Source of the DNA: an uncultured Bacteroidota bacterium
GTDB lineage: Bacteria; Bacteroidota; Bacteroidia; Bacteroidales; P3
DNA length: 64,000 bases
Direction of reading: 5' to 3'
NCBI GenBank assembly: GCA_900545215.1
Contig: UQXW01000001.1
Location: 122,552-186,551, forward strand
Positions 7,743 to 16,115 of this stretch are shown here, piece by piece; position 1 is the first letter of the stretch; every line of letters starts with the position of its first letter. The notes beneath the pieces were generated by a model. The model had not been told where the DNA came from, searched no databases, and saw only the letters and a list, made by a program, of their open reading frames with translations. The translations under genes and the position numbers were made by a program.

Positions 7743-9386
7743 ATGGAAGAATGTTTGGATAAACTCAGAGACTTAAAGGAAAGTGAGGATAGAGTTGAGT
7801 TTAAGGCTGCTCGGCATAACTATCCTTACAATGGTGGAAATAGAATAGAGCCAAAGTCTCGCAGACATTGTGTGTTGGGTTATATAGTGGCATTGGCTAA
7901 CGAGGGAGGTGGTCGAATAGTACTTGGTATGGAGGATAAGGCTCCTCATGCGGTATGTGGAAGTGATTTTGCGGAGGGAAAGGTAGGAGAGTTGCAGTCT
8001 GCTATTTATAAAGCTTTGGGTATTCGTGTACAGACTGTCGAGTATTTTGAGAATAGTAAACGTGTATTGGTGATTGAAGTACCATCGCGTCCGGTGGGAC
8101 GGTTGTTGAAGTTTGAGGGTGTGGCACTAATGCGTGTTGGTGAGGAATTGCTGGAGATGAGTGATGCACGAATGTTCAAGATACTTTCGGAGCAAGAACC
8201 GGATTATTCGGCTAAGATTTGTGACGGTCTGACAATCGAAGATTTGGATGAGAAAGCTGTTTCTGTAATGAAATATAGGTATGCACAGAAAAATGGCAAT
8301 CCGTTGTTTGAAACTTTGCCTGATGTGCAGGTCTTGTCTGATCTTGGATTGATGGATAATGGTAAGTTGAATTACGCAGCCTTGGTTCTAGTGGGAAAGT
8401 CTTCTGCCATTAAAAAGTTCCTCCCTCAAAATAATGTGGTAATTGAATATAGAAAAGATCCGGCTTCGATACAGTAGGATGACAGAGAAGAATTTCAATT
8501 ACCTCTTTTTATCGCCATTGATGAAATTTGGAAATATTTGAACCAGCCTTCGAGTAATCCTATGGTTCATATAAATGAAGGACCGTATATATTCGATATC
8601 AAAAAATTCAACGAAGATGTTGTTCGTGAGGCTATTTTGAATGCTGTTGCCCATCGCTCAATGCAAATTCAAAGTGATGTGGTGATAAAGCAAAGTCCGG
8701 AATTGCTTACTATCACGAACGCAGGAGGTTTTCCTTTGGGAGTGGATTTGGAAAACATTCTTACAGTGAATAGTACTCCTCGTAGTAAAACATTGACAGA
8801 TGTTCTGCAAAAGACAGGGCTTGTTGAACGTTCAGGGCAGGGTGTAGATAAAATGTTTACTCGTTGCATTATGGAGGCAAAACATCTTCCGGATTATTCC
8901 GGTACAGATGCGTATCAAGTGGCATTGACGCTCAGAACAGAAATTAGAGATACGGCTTTCTTGGCTTTTATTCAAAGAACGCAAGAAGAACGTGATTTGA
9001 ATCACAAATTGAATATCTTGGAATTGTTGACGTTATATAAAGTGCTTTTCGGACTATCAGAAGGTGAAACATTGGATATTCATATTGTTGAGAAGTTGTT
9101 TAGTGAAGGCTTGCTTCGTAAGACAAGGTCAGAAGGTTTTATTCTTTCTAATGGATATTCAAAGAAGACAGGTATAGAAAAAGGTATAGAAAAAGGTATA
9201 GAAAAGACAGCCGATAAGATTGTAGGTATAATGCGCGAAAATTCTGAGATTACGATTGCAGATATTGCTTCTATTTTAGAACTGTCCAAGCCTGCAATAA
9301 ATAAGCAGATTGCAAACTTGAAAAAGAATAATAAGATTAAGAGGGTTGGAGGTCGTAAAGGAGGATATTGGTTGGTTGTGGAATAA
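7743..9386 (+). pseudogene. AlbA_2/GHKL-type ATP-binding protein, interrupted by in-frame TAG
   Basis: A single 547-codon frame broken by one amber codon at 8475-8477 (context SIQ-stop-DDREEF). Before the stop is a Schlafen AlbA_2 domain (VEFKAA near the start, ALANEGGGRIVLGMED in the middle). After it come a GHKL-like ATPase segment (LNAVAHRSMQ, ITNAGGFP, GLVERSGQGVDKM), a triple IEKG repeat coded near 9172-9200, and a C-terminal winged helix (ITIADIASILELSKPAINKQ). Intact relatives are numerous in Bacteroidota and usually called putative transcriptional regulators or ATP-binding proteins. The two halves could be made as separate proteins, but a recent nonsense mutation is simpler. Confidence 0.85.
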
Positions 9387-9405
9387 ACTAATAATGGAAA
9401 CTGCA

Positions 9406-9569
9406 GCAGGCAGTGGATACAGCCGTTGAAATGGTAAAAGAAGGAGATAACGGCATTCCGGTTCCGAACTACACCGATGAGAATGTCTCCACCAAGGTCG
9501 TAAAACTTATTCAGTCATACACAGGTGTAGTGAATAAGATGGTGTGTAGGAAAGATTCCTGAAAACAAT
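9406..9569 (+). repeat. 164-bp direct repeat, copy 2
   Basis: Copy of 7483-7646 with 163 of 164 bases identical, placed 20 bases after the AlbA_2 gene and about 110 bases before the WbuB-like gene. It has no start codon of its own and is a non-coding fragment of capG. The remaining bases to 9677 hold no gene. Confidence 0.97.
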
Positions 9570-9677
9570 AATCAAGTGCAAAGTTCGCGTCTCTTATCCT
9601 ATTAAAAAAGACTTGTGATAATCACATAGTTAAGAGGTGGATTTACACCATGAATGTTCGATAAAATTTAGATAGTA

Positions 9678-10811
9678 ATGCAAATAAAACGACGACTCTG
9701 GATAATTACAGAATTATTTCCGCCTGATGAAAATTCAACTAGTTACATTCTTGGTGAAATTGCTAATGCAATGGTACTTAAATACAATGTAGGGGTGATT
9801 TGTGGAAGTGAGGCTTATGATAGAGGTAGGAAAATAGATAAAAACAGTAAATTCAAACTGCGCGATAATATTGAAATATATCGTATAAAGGAAGTGAATT
9901 TGGATAAGAATACTATTAGAGGTAAATTTCTTTCATTTACTTTAGTTAGTTTGAGATTAATGTCGCTGGCAAAAAAGTATATACAGAAAGGAGATAAGGT
10001 GTTGATGGTAACAAATCCTGCTACAATTATTCCGTTAATTGCTAGATTGAGAAAAAAAAGAGGTTTTGAGTTAAATATACTTGTACATGACGTGTTTCCT
10101 GAAAATGTTTATTCAACAGGGTTGAGATTGCCTATGTATAATATTATCAAGTGTATTTTTGATAGAGCCTATGCAAAGGCTGATCAGTTGATTGTTTTGG
10201 GGCGTGATATGGCTAAAGTTTTGAATAGAAAGGTTCATGTTAATTCAAATAGCTTTTGCCCAAAGATTACGATTATTGAGAATTGGGCAGATGTTGAAAA
10301 TATTAAACCACAGCCGTTTCCTGAGGGTAAAATTATATTGGAATATGCTGGTAATATTGGTAGAGTTCAAGGATTGGACAAGGTTTTAGATATGGTTCAG
10401 AGGATAGAGAATGTGGAATTACATATTTATGGTACAGGTGCTATGGAAGAGCATCTTAAAGCTCGTGGGCAGAAAAATGTATTTTTTCATGGTTCCTATT
10501 TTCGTTCTCAGCAGAATGAAGTTTTAGCAGCTTGTGATATTGCAATAGTATCTCTTCAAGAAGGTATGTATGGACTTGGAGTTCCTAGCAAAACGTATAA
10601 TATTTTGGCTTCAGGTCGTCCTATTCTTTTTATAGGACCTAAGGATAGTGAAATTGATTTGTTGGTTCGGGAAAATAAAGTTGGTTATTGTGAGTGGCCT
10701 GAAAAATGGGATAAGACTACTTTGTTAGATATGGGCAAAAGAGCAAGAAATTTGGCAGAACGAGAGTACTCAAAGAAGGCTATATTGGATAAGTTTTTGA
10801 AAGCTATATAA
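9678..10811 (+). CDS. wbuB: GT4 glycosyltransferase, WbuB/WbjE-like (probable FucNAc transferase)
   Basis: A 377-residue retaining glycosyltransferase of the GT-B fold. The N-terminus (WIITELFPPDENSTSYI) and the segment LVHDVFPENVYSTG are typical of WbuB-type enzymes. The donor-binding half has ILEYAGNIGRVQGLDKVL, LHIYGTGAMEEHL, VSLQEGMYGLGVPSKTYNILASGRPILF. In E. coli and Pseudomonas, wbuB/wbjE follows the three FucNAc genes and encodes an L-FucNAc transferase. The same order is seen here once the inserted ATPase is ignored. The exact linkage cannot be told from sequence. Confidence 0.82.
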   Translation: MQIKRRLWIITELFPPDENSTSYILGEIANAMVLKYNVGVICGSEAYDRGRKIDKNSKFKLRDNIEIYRIKEVNLDKNTIRGKFLSFTLVSLRLMSLAKKYIQKGDKVLMVTNPATIIPLIARLRKKRGFELNILVHDVFPENVYSTGLRLPMYNIIKCIFDRAYAKADQLIVLGRDMAKVLNRKVHVNSNSFCPKITIIENWADVENIKPQPFPEGKIILEYAGNIGRVQGLDKVLDMVQRIENVELHIYGTGAMEEHLKARGQKNVFFHGSYFRSQQNEVLAACDIAIVSLQEGMYGLGVPSKTYNILASGRPILFIGPKDSEIDLLVRENKVGYCEWPEKWDKTTLLDMGKRARNLAEREYSKKAILDKFLKAI

Positions 10812-10845
10812 TAAGTGCTTTGTGGGTATTAAATAGATAGTTATT

Positions 10846-11750
10846 ATGAAAATAGCATTGATAGGAGCGAGTGGATTTGTTGGCACTCGATTGCTTGGTC
10901 TTTTAGATGAAAGTAAAGACCAATATGAATTGAAAAACATAGACCTTTTGCAAAGTCATTTTTTCCCTCAATAACTATCATTGGTGATGTGAGGAAGCAG
11001 GAACAGATGAATAAGGAACTCGAAGGTTATGATCTTGTAGTCCTTTTAGCTGCTCAACATAGGGATGATGTTACTCCGATTTCATTGTATTATGATACTA
11101 ATGTCGGAGGAATAAAGGTTACTTTGCAAGCTATGGAAAAGAATGGTATAAAGCGACTTGTGTTTTTCTCTTCTGTTGCTGTTTATGGATTGAATAAGAA
11201 AAATCCAAATGAAGAGTATCTTGCAGATCCGTTTAACCATTATGGAAAAAGTAAGTGGCAGGCAGAACAAGTTTTGCAAGAATGGTATAAGAGGCATCAA
11301 GATTGGAATATTGATATAATAAGACCTACAGTGATTTTCGGCGAGCGAAATAGAGATAATGTGTATAATATTCTACATAAAGGTCATGTCGAACTTTATC
11401 GGAGAGCGAAAGGATTGGGGGATTATTTGATAGTTGCTGCACAAGATAGCGATTATATATTAAAATATAAACCTAATGCAAAAGTTCTCAATTCTACTGA
11501 TGATCGTAAGTATATGATAAAGTCAATTCGGTATGTTGATGAAGTAATAACATATACTGATGTTGATGAGATAGTCAAAAATGTCGATTTTGATGTATTC
11601 GTGACAGGTTCGGACCAATGTCATGCTGGCTTTCAATGTGCCATAAGTTGGTGTGAAGAACATGGGAAAGAGCATGTTGTGCTTGCAAGAACAGACGGGG
11701 TTAGCTCCAGTGAACTGAAAGCTAAAATTGCTAGCAAAATTGGCAAATAG
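10846..11750 (+). pseudogene. Chimeric relic: SDR epimerase N-half joined to cytidylyltransferase-like domain
   Basis: The first part is an NAD-dependent epimerase (IGASGFVGTRLLGLL from 10846) with a 1-base loss in the T-tract at 10959-10964: the frame ends at a TAA (10972-10974) and resumes as ITIIGDVRKQEQM. It continues through VVLLAAQHRDD, FSSVAVYG and YGKSKWQAE (YxxxK) to ERNRDNVYN near 11370. There it switches, still in frame, to a TagD-like nucleotidyltransferase: HKGHVELYRRAKGLGDYLIV with the HxGH motif, then SIRYVDEVITY and ARTDGVSSSELK at the end. The epimerase C-half and the first beta strand of the transferase are lost. A deletion fused two neighbouring genes; the product is probably dead. 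Confidence 0.8.
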
Positions 11751-11781
11751 AAACTATTGAAAATCAAATCAAAAATTAGAA

Positions 11782-12678
11782 ATGGAGAAATTACTTTTTA
11801 CTGGTGGTACGGGATTCTTAGGTAAAAATGCTATGCCTGTGCTGAAAGAATACTATGAGGTGACTACTTGTGGTATCACTCCATATGATATGATAAAGGC
11901 TAACTTTGTGACGGATGTTCCTGAGTTGCCTGCAAAATATGATGTAGTATTACATGCCTGTGGAAAAGCGCATGTGGTGCCAAAAACAGAAGCTGAGAAA
12001 CAAGCTTTCTTTGATGTTAACTACACAGGTACGAAACATCTGTGTGAAGCGTTGGAGAAGGTCGGGGTTCCAAAAGCTTTGGTGTTCATCAGTACTGTGG
12101 CTGTTTATGGTTGCGAATATGGTGACTTGATAACAGAAGATCATCCACTGAATGGTGAAACTCCATACGCAAAGAGTAAGATTATGGCAGAGGAGTTTCT
12201 AACAGAATGGTGTAAGAAAAATAATGTTATCCTAGGTATTCTAAGACCTTCTCTGTTGGCAGGAAAAAATGCTCCTGGTAATCTTGGCGCTATGGTGAAT
12301 GGTGTGAAGAAGGGATATTACATGAACATCGCAGGAGGAAAAGTGGTGAAGTCTATTCTAATGGCTGAGGATATTGCGCGTATCCTAACGTCTCTTGTAG
12401 AAAAAGGGGGTGTGTATAATGTGTGCGACACGCGCCAACCTTCTTTTGGTGAACTGTCTTTTTCTATTGCAAAGCAATTGGGTAAGCGTAAGCCTATCTC
12501 TATACCGTATTGGTTAGCTTGGTGTTTGTCTAAGCTTGGAGATATTATTGGTGAGAAAGCTCCGATAAATTCGTATAAATTATCTAAGATGACTAAAAGC
12601 CTAACTTTTAGTAATGAAAAAGCTAGGAAAGAACTTTGTTGGGAACCATTAGATGTATTGTCTAACTATATTGTGTGA
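11782..12678 (+). CDS. NAD-dependent nucleotide-sugar epimerase/reductase (SDR)
   Basis: A 298-residue extended SDR. It has the Rossmann motif TGGTGFLG at 7-14, STVAVYG at 104-110 and the YxxxK pair Y129/K133 in YAKSK. The later segment SILMAEDIARIL and the C-terminal SFGELSFSIAKQLG fit the group of Bacteroidota polysaccharide-locus epimerases that precede an initiating sugar transferase and resemble WbpV-type 4-keto reductases. The substrate is most likely a UDP-HexNAc or its 4-keto derivative. It overlaps no neighbour; the next start lies 49 bases downstream of its stop. Confidence 0.75.
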   Translation: MEKLLFTGGTGFLGKNAMPVLKEYYEVTTCGITPYDMIKANFVTDVPELPAKYDVVLHACGKAHVVPKTEAEKQAFFDVNYTGTKHLCEALEKVGVPKALVFISTVAVYGCEYGDLITEDHPLNGETPYAKSKIMAEEFLTEWCKKNNVILGILRPSLLAGKNAPGNLGAMVNGVKKGYYMNIAGGKVVKSILMAEDIARILTSLVEKGGVYNVCDTRQPSFGELSFSIAKQLGKRKPISIPYWLAWCLSKLGDIIGEKAPINSYKLSKMTKSLTFSNEKARKELCWEPLDVLSNYIV

Positions 12679-12727
12679 TATTTTGGAATCAATAAAAATG
12701 CGAGAACATAAAGAAAGGATTGTACAT

Positions 12728-13936
12728 ATGATAAATATTGGTAATTTTATATCGAAGTATATCACCTTTCGACAGGAGTCGATGTTTTTAGGTGATATAG
12801 AAAAGAATAGAGAGCAACTTAGGGCAGAGATAGAAGGTAAAAGCGTTTTGGTAATAGGAGGGGCAGGAACGATAGGTTCTTCATATATAAGAGCTGTCTT
12901 GCCGTTTCACCCGAGTAAATTGGTAGTGGTCGATATAAGCGAGAACGGTTTGACAGAGTTGACAAGGGATTTGCGTTCCACTTATAAAATGTATGTTCCT
13001 TCGGATTACAGAACATATCCTTTGAATTTTGCCGACCCTATATTTGAGAAGATATTCCGCAATGAAGGAGGGTTTGATATTGTTGCGAATTTTTCTGCTC
13101 ATAAACATGTGAGAAGTGAGAAAGATCAATATTCGGTAGAAGCCTTGATTGAGAACAATGTTTTAAAGGCAAAAAAACTATTGGATTTATTGGTTGAATT
13201 TCCACCCAAGCATTTCTTTTGTGTTTCTACCGACAAAGCCGCTAATCCGGTTAATATAATGGGTTGCTCCAAGAAGGTTATGGAGGAAATGATAATGTCA
13301 TATTCAAAGCAATTCAAGATTACGACAGCCAGATTTGCAAATGTCGCATTTTCCAATGGCTCTCTTTTAGCAGGCTTTATTGAGAGAATGATGAAACGTC
13401 AACCATTATCATCGCCTAATGACGTTAAGAGGTATTTTGTTTCTCCCGAAGAGAGCGGGCAGATATGTATGTTGGCATGTATGTTGGGACAAAGCGGTGA
13501 GATATTTTTCCCTAAGCTTGGAGAGGAACAAATGATGACCTTTTCAGCAATTTGTGATGAATTTCTTCACAGCCTCGGTTATAAAATCAAATATTGTGAA
13601 AGCGAGGAAGAAGCAAGAAAATTTGCTGCTGAAATGCCGGAAGATACTGACACTTATCCCGTATTTTATTTCTCTTCCGACACAACCGGAGAGAAAGGTT
13701 ATGAAGAATTTTATGTGCAGGGAGAGCAGTTGAATATGCAACGTTTCTCTTCACTTGGAGTTATAGAAAATTATCCTTGCAGACCGAAAGATGAAATCAT
13801 ATCTTTCTTCCATAAAATGGAAACTTTATTCCAAAAAGATGACTTCAAGAAAGAAGAGGTGGTAACTTTGTTGAAGGAGTTTATACCGAATTTTGAGCAT
13901 GAGGAAAAAGGTAAGAACTTAGATCAGAAGATGTAA
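12728..13936 (+). CDS. CapD-like UDP-sugar 4,6-dehydratase (soluble SDR)
   Basis: A 402-residue SDR without the membrane helices of full CapD/FlaA1. The Rossmann motif GGAGTIG lies at 44-50. The segment STDKAANPVNIMGCSK carries MxxxK instead of YxxxK, as in the CapE protein of this locus. It probably makes a UDP-4-keto-6-deoxy-HexNAc that the preceding SDR could reduce to a QuiNAc-type or FucNAc-type donor; that link is inference. The ATG at 12728 is chosen because AAAGGA lies 8 bases upstream; starts at 12653 or 12698 would overlap or crowd the previous gene. The stop is followed by 1 base before the next ATG. Confidence 0.78.
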   Translation: MINIGNFISKYITFRQESMFLGDIEKNREQLRAEIEGKSVLVIGGAGTIGSSYIRAVLPFHPSKLVVVDISENGLTELTRDLRSTYKMYVPSDYRTYPLNFADPIFEKIFRNEGGFDIVANFSAHKHVRSEKDQYSVEALIENNVLKAKKLLDLLVEFPPKHFFCVSTDKAANPVNIMGCSKKVMEEMIMSYSKQFKITTARFANVAFSNGSLLAGFIERMMKRQPLSSPNDVKRYFVSPEESGQICMLACMLGQSGEIFFPKLGEEQMMTFSAICDEFLHSLGYKIKYCESEEEARKFAAEMPEDTDTYPVFYFSSDTTGEKGYEEFYVQGEQLNMQRFSSLGVIENYPCRPKDEIISFFHKMETLFQKDDFKKEEVVTLLKEFIPNFEHEEKGKNLDQKM

Positions 13937-13937
13937 T

Positions 13938-14630
13938 ATGTATAATTTTGTAAAGAGATGCTTTGATTTTTTGATGGCATTATTGGCGTTATGTGTCTTA
14001 TCACCCTTGTTGATACCTGTTATTATTGGATTATTGCTTACGGGTGAGCATTATGTCTTTTATTTTCAAGAACGTATCGGTAAAGGTGGAAAGCCTTTCT
14101 ATATTTGGAAATTTGCAACAATGTTGAAGAACTCTCCCAATATAGGAACCGGAACAATAACAACTCGTAATGACCCGAGGGTTTTGCCTATGGGTAAATT
14201 CCTACGAAAAACAAAAATCAATGAATTGCCACAGTTAATCAATATACTCATTGGAAATATGAGTATAATCGGACCAAGACCTTTGGTAAAAAATACCTTT
14301 GATTTATATTCTGACGATGTAAAAGAATGTATTTCTAAGGTAAAGCCCGGGTTATCCGGTATTGGTTCCGTCATCTTCCGCGATGAAGAATATTATATTT
14401 CCAAAGCAAAAGATCCGGTTGAGTTTGCTCGCTTATATGTGCAACCTCAAAAAGGCGAACTTGAAAAATGGTACTATAACAATCGCTCTCTTTATGTCGA
14501 TTTCATGATTATATTCCTCACTTGTTGGGTTATAATAGCCCCTAAAAGCGATTTGGTGTATAAGGTGTTCAAAACTCTGCCGCATCTTGATTTGAATAAA
14601 GATGTGGAGACTTTTAATACGATTCATTAA
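13938..14630 (+). CDS. Initiating sugar-phosphate transferase (polyprenol-phosphate, PglC/WbaP C-domain type)
   Basis: Transfers a sugar phosphate from a UDP-sugar to undecaprenyl phosphate at the inner membrane, starting repeat-unit synthesis. The 230-residue protein is a short-form enzyme: one membrane segment at about 13-34, then the catalytic domain with QERIGKGGKPF, KINELPQLINILIGNMSIIGPRPL and GLSGIG. A second hydrophobic stretch lies near the C-terminus (MIIFLTCWVIIAP). The catalytic dyad that is Asp-Glu in PglC reads Asn95-Glu96 here. It is the last gene of the locus and likely cotranscribed with the dehydratase just upstream. Confidence 0.88.
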   Translation: MYNFVKRCFDFLMALLALCVLSPLLIPVIIGLLLTGEHYVFYFQERIGKGGKPFYIWKFATMLKNSPNIGTGTITTRNDPRVLPMGKFLRKTKINELPQLINILIGNMSIIGPRPLVKNTFDLYSDDVKECISKVKPGLSGIGSVIFRDEEYYISKAKDPVEFARLYVQPQKGELEKWYYNNRSLYVDFMIIFLTCWVIIAPKSDLVYKVFKTLPHLDLNKDVETFNTIH

Positions 14631-14669
14631 GAAGCAACAATACTGATATTTCGGAAGAAAATTGATACT

Positions 14670-14724
14670 AAGCCGACTTGGAGTACAATATTATACGATA
14701 GTACCTCCAAGTCGGCTTGAATTT
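14670..14724 (+). terminator. Terminator of the polysaccharide locus
   Basis: A 14-bp stem (AAGCCGACTTGGAG at 14670-14683 with CTCCAAGTCGGCTT at 14705-14718), extended by TAC/GTA pairing, is followed by GAATTTT. It begins 40 bases after the sugar transferase stop codon. Confidence 0.8.
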
Positions 14725-14755
14725 TATATTCTCTTTGATAAAATTCATTGCATAT

Positions 14756-14785
14756 TTTGCGTTTCATATTTTATGATTATCTTTG
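14756..14785 (+). promoter_or_regulatory. Bacteroidota promoter for the ATPase at 14833
   Basis: TTTG at 14756-14759 and TATCTTTG at 14778-14785 are 18 bases apart, matching the -33/-7 elements of the Bacteroidota primary sigma factor. Transcription would start near 14792. Confidence 0.6.
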
Positions 14786-14832
14786 CTCCGTGAAAAGAAT
14801 TGGAGACAGAGACCAAGCATAAAGATGGATAT

Positions 14833-15957
14833 ATGAAAGAGTTGAACAATCCGTTTGTGATTTCGGGCTATTGCGGCAGGAGATATTTTTGCGACAGGGA
14901 AGCAGAGGCGGCAAAGATTATTGAGGCTTTGGGCAATAGGAATGTATCCCTGATAAGTCCTCGTCGTATGGGCAAAACAGGTTTGATACACCGTGTTTTT
15001 GAAGAGTTGACGGTAACGGAGCCTGATATCAGGTGTTTTTATGTGGACATATTCTCCACACAAAACCTCGAAGAGTTAGTTCTCTTGCTTTCAAAAAACA
15101 TAATCGGTTCGCTCGATACTTATTCGGAGGCTGTTGTTAGGCGGATAGGAACGTTCTTTCGTTCTTTGCGTCCTGTATTCTCTTTTGATGAGTTGACAGG
15201 ACAGCCGAGCATGAGTTTTTCATTGCAGGCAAATGAAGCAGAGGCAGGTTTGAAAGAAATATTCGACTACATGGAAGCCTCCGGAAAGCGGTGTTACATA
15301 GCCATAGACGAATTTCAGCAAATCACGGACTATCCCGAAAAAGGTACGGAGGCCTTGTTGCGTTCGCATATACAATTTTCACCGAATGTTCATTTCGTTT
15401 TTGCAGGCAGCAAGAAGCATATCATGGACGCAATGTTCACTTCCGTCAACCGCCCTTTCTATCAGAGTACTCAAAAGGTGGGATTGAAGGAAATTCCGTG
15501 CAGAACCTATTGTGAATTTGCCCGAGGATTGTTTTCCGATGCCGGAATGGAATTGCCTGAAGAGGTTTTCGAGTATATATATGATAAGATGTTCGGACAC
15601 ACATGGTACGTTCAGTACATGATGAATTTGCTTTTTGCAAAACATCTCGAAGAATATACTTCGGAAGTCGCCGATAGCGTTATAAATGATGTGCTGAATG
15701 AAGAAGAGGCGACCTATAAGACATATTGCGAGATGATTACCAAAGGACAATTACGTCTTTTGCAGGCTTTGGCAAAGGAAAAGACCGTAGCCAAACCTTT
15801 GGATGGTAATTTCTTGAAGAAGTATAACCTTACGGCACCCAGCAGTGTGCGTCAGGCTTTGACCGCTTTGCGTGATAAAGGTCTTGTTTTGAAGGACGAT
15901 AGGGAACGTTACTGCATTTATGATCGCTTTTTCTCGCTTTGGTTGGAGAGAAGGTGA
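14833..15957 (+). CDS. AAA ATPase, Bacteroidota multi-copy family (COG1672-like)
   Basis: A 374-residue ATPase of the STAND-like family that is present in many copies in Bacteroidales. Walker A is SPRRMGKT at 42-49, Walker B is YIAIDE at 155-160, followed by FQQITDYPEKG. A sensor-like FAGSKKHIMDAMF and a C-terminal winged-helix-like tail (TAPSSVRQALTALRDKGLVLKDDRE) complete the protein. The cellular role is unknown. ATG 14833 is preferred over TTG 14800, because AAGATGGA precedes it and the predicted transcript starts near 14792. It is a paralog of the gene at 61634. Confidence 0.82.
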   Translation: MKELNNPFVISGYCGRRYFCDREAEAAKIIEALGNRNVSLISPRRMGKTGLIHRVFEELTVTEPDIRCFYVDIFSTQNLEELVLLLSKNIIGSLDTYSEAVVRRIGTFFRSLRPVFSFDELTGQPSMSFSLQANEAEAGLKEIFDYMEASGKRCYIAIDEFQQITDYPEKGTEALLRSHIQFSPNVHFVFAGSKKHIMDAMFTSVNRPFYQSTQKVGLKEIPCRTYCEFARGLFSDAGMELPEEVFEYIYDKMFGHTWYVQYMMNLLFAKHLEEYTSEVADSVINDVLNEEEATYKTYCEMITKGQLRLLQALAKEKTVAKPLDGNFLKKYNLTAPSSVRQALTALRDKGLVLKDDRERYCIYDRFFSLWLERR

Positions 15958-16003
15958 AATTGTCGAGGTTTCAGAGCAGGTATTGTTCCCTACGTCTTTG
16001 TTT

Positions 16004-16070
16004 CAAATTCCTGATTTCGGCGTAAAATTCGGCATGTAATTCCCGATTTTACGCCGAAATCGGGAATTTG
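16004..16070. repeat. 25-bp inverted repeat with nested alternative hairpin
   Basis: The arms 16004-16028 and 16046-16070 are reverse complements with one mismatch. Inside, AATTCCCGATTT at 16038-16049 also pairs perfectly with AAATCGGGAATT at 16057-16068, so the right arm has two possible partners. The right arm ends 13 bases before the -7 box at 16084 and covers the expected -33 region, so it could be an operator for the next gene. It could also end transcripts from the gene at 14833, though no T-run follows. Confidence 0.75.
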
Positions 16071-16083
16071 CATTAAATATTCG

Positions 16084-16091
16084 TATCTTTG
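16084..16091 (+). promoter_or_regulatory. -7 box for the AAA_14 gene
   Basis: TATCTTTG lies 24 bases before the ATG at 16116, a typical Bacteroidota -7 element. The matching -33 region falls inside the inverted repeat that ends at 16070. Confidence 0.55.
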
Positions 16092-16115
16092 CAGTTGGAA
16101 TGGAGGAATTACGAT

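Noticed and set aside
7743..9386. Readthrough or reassigned TAG in the AlbA_2 gene
   Set aside because: TAG ends several ordinary genes in the window, and no pyrrolysine or suppressor feature is seen, so a nonsense mutation is simpler.
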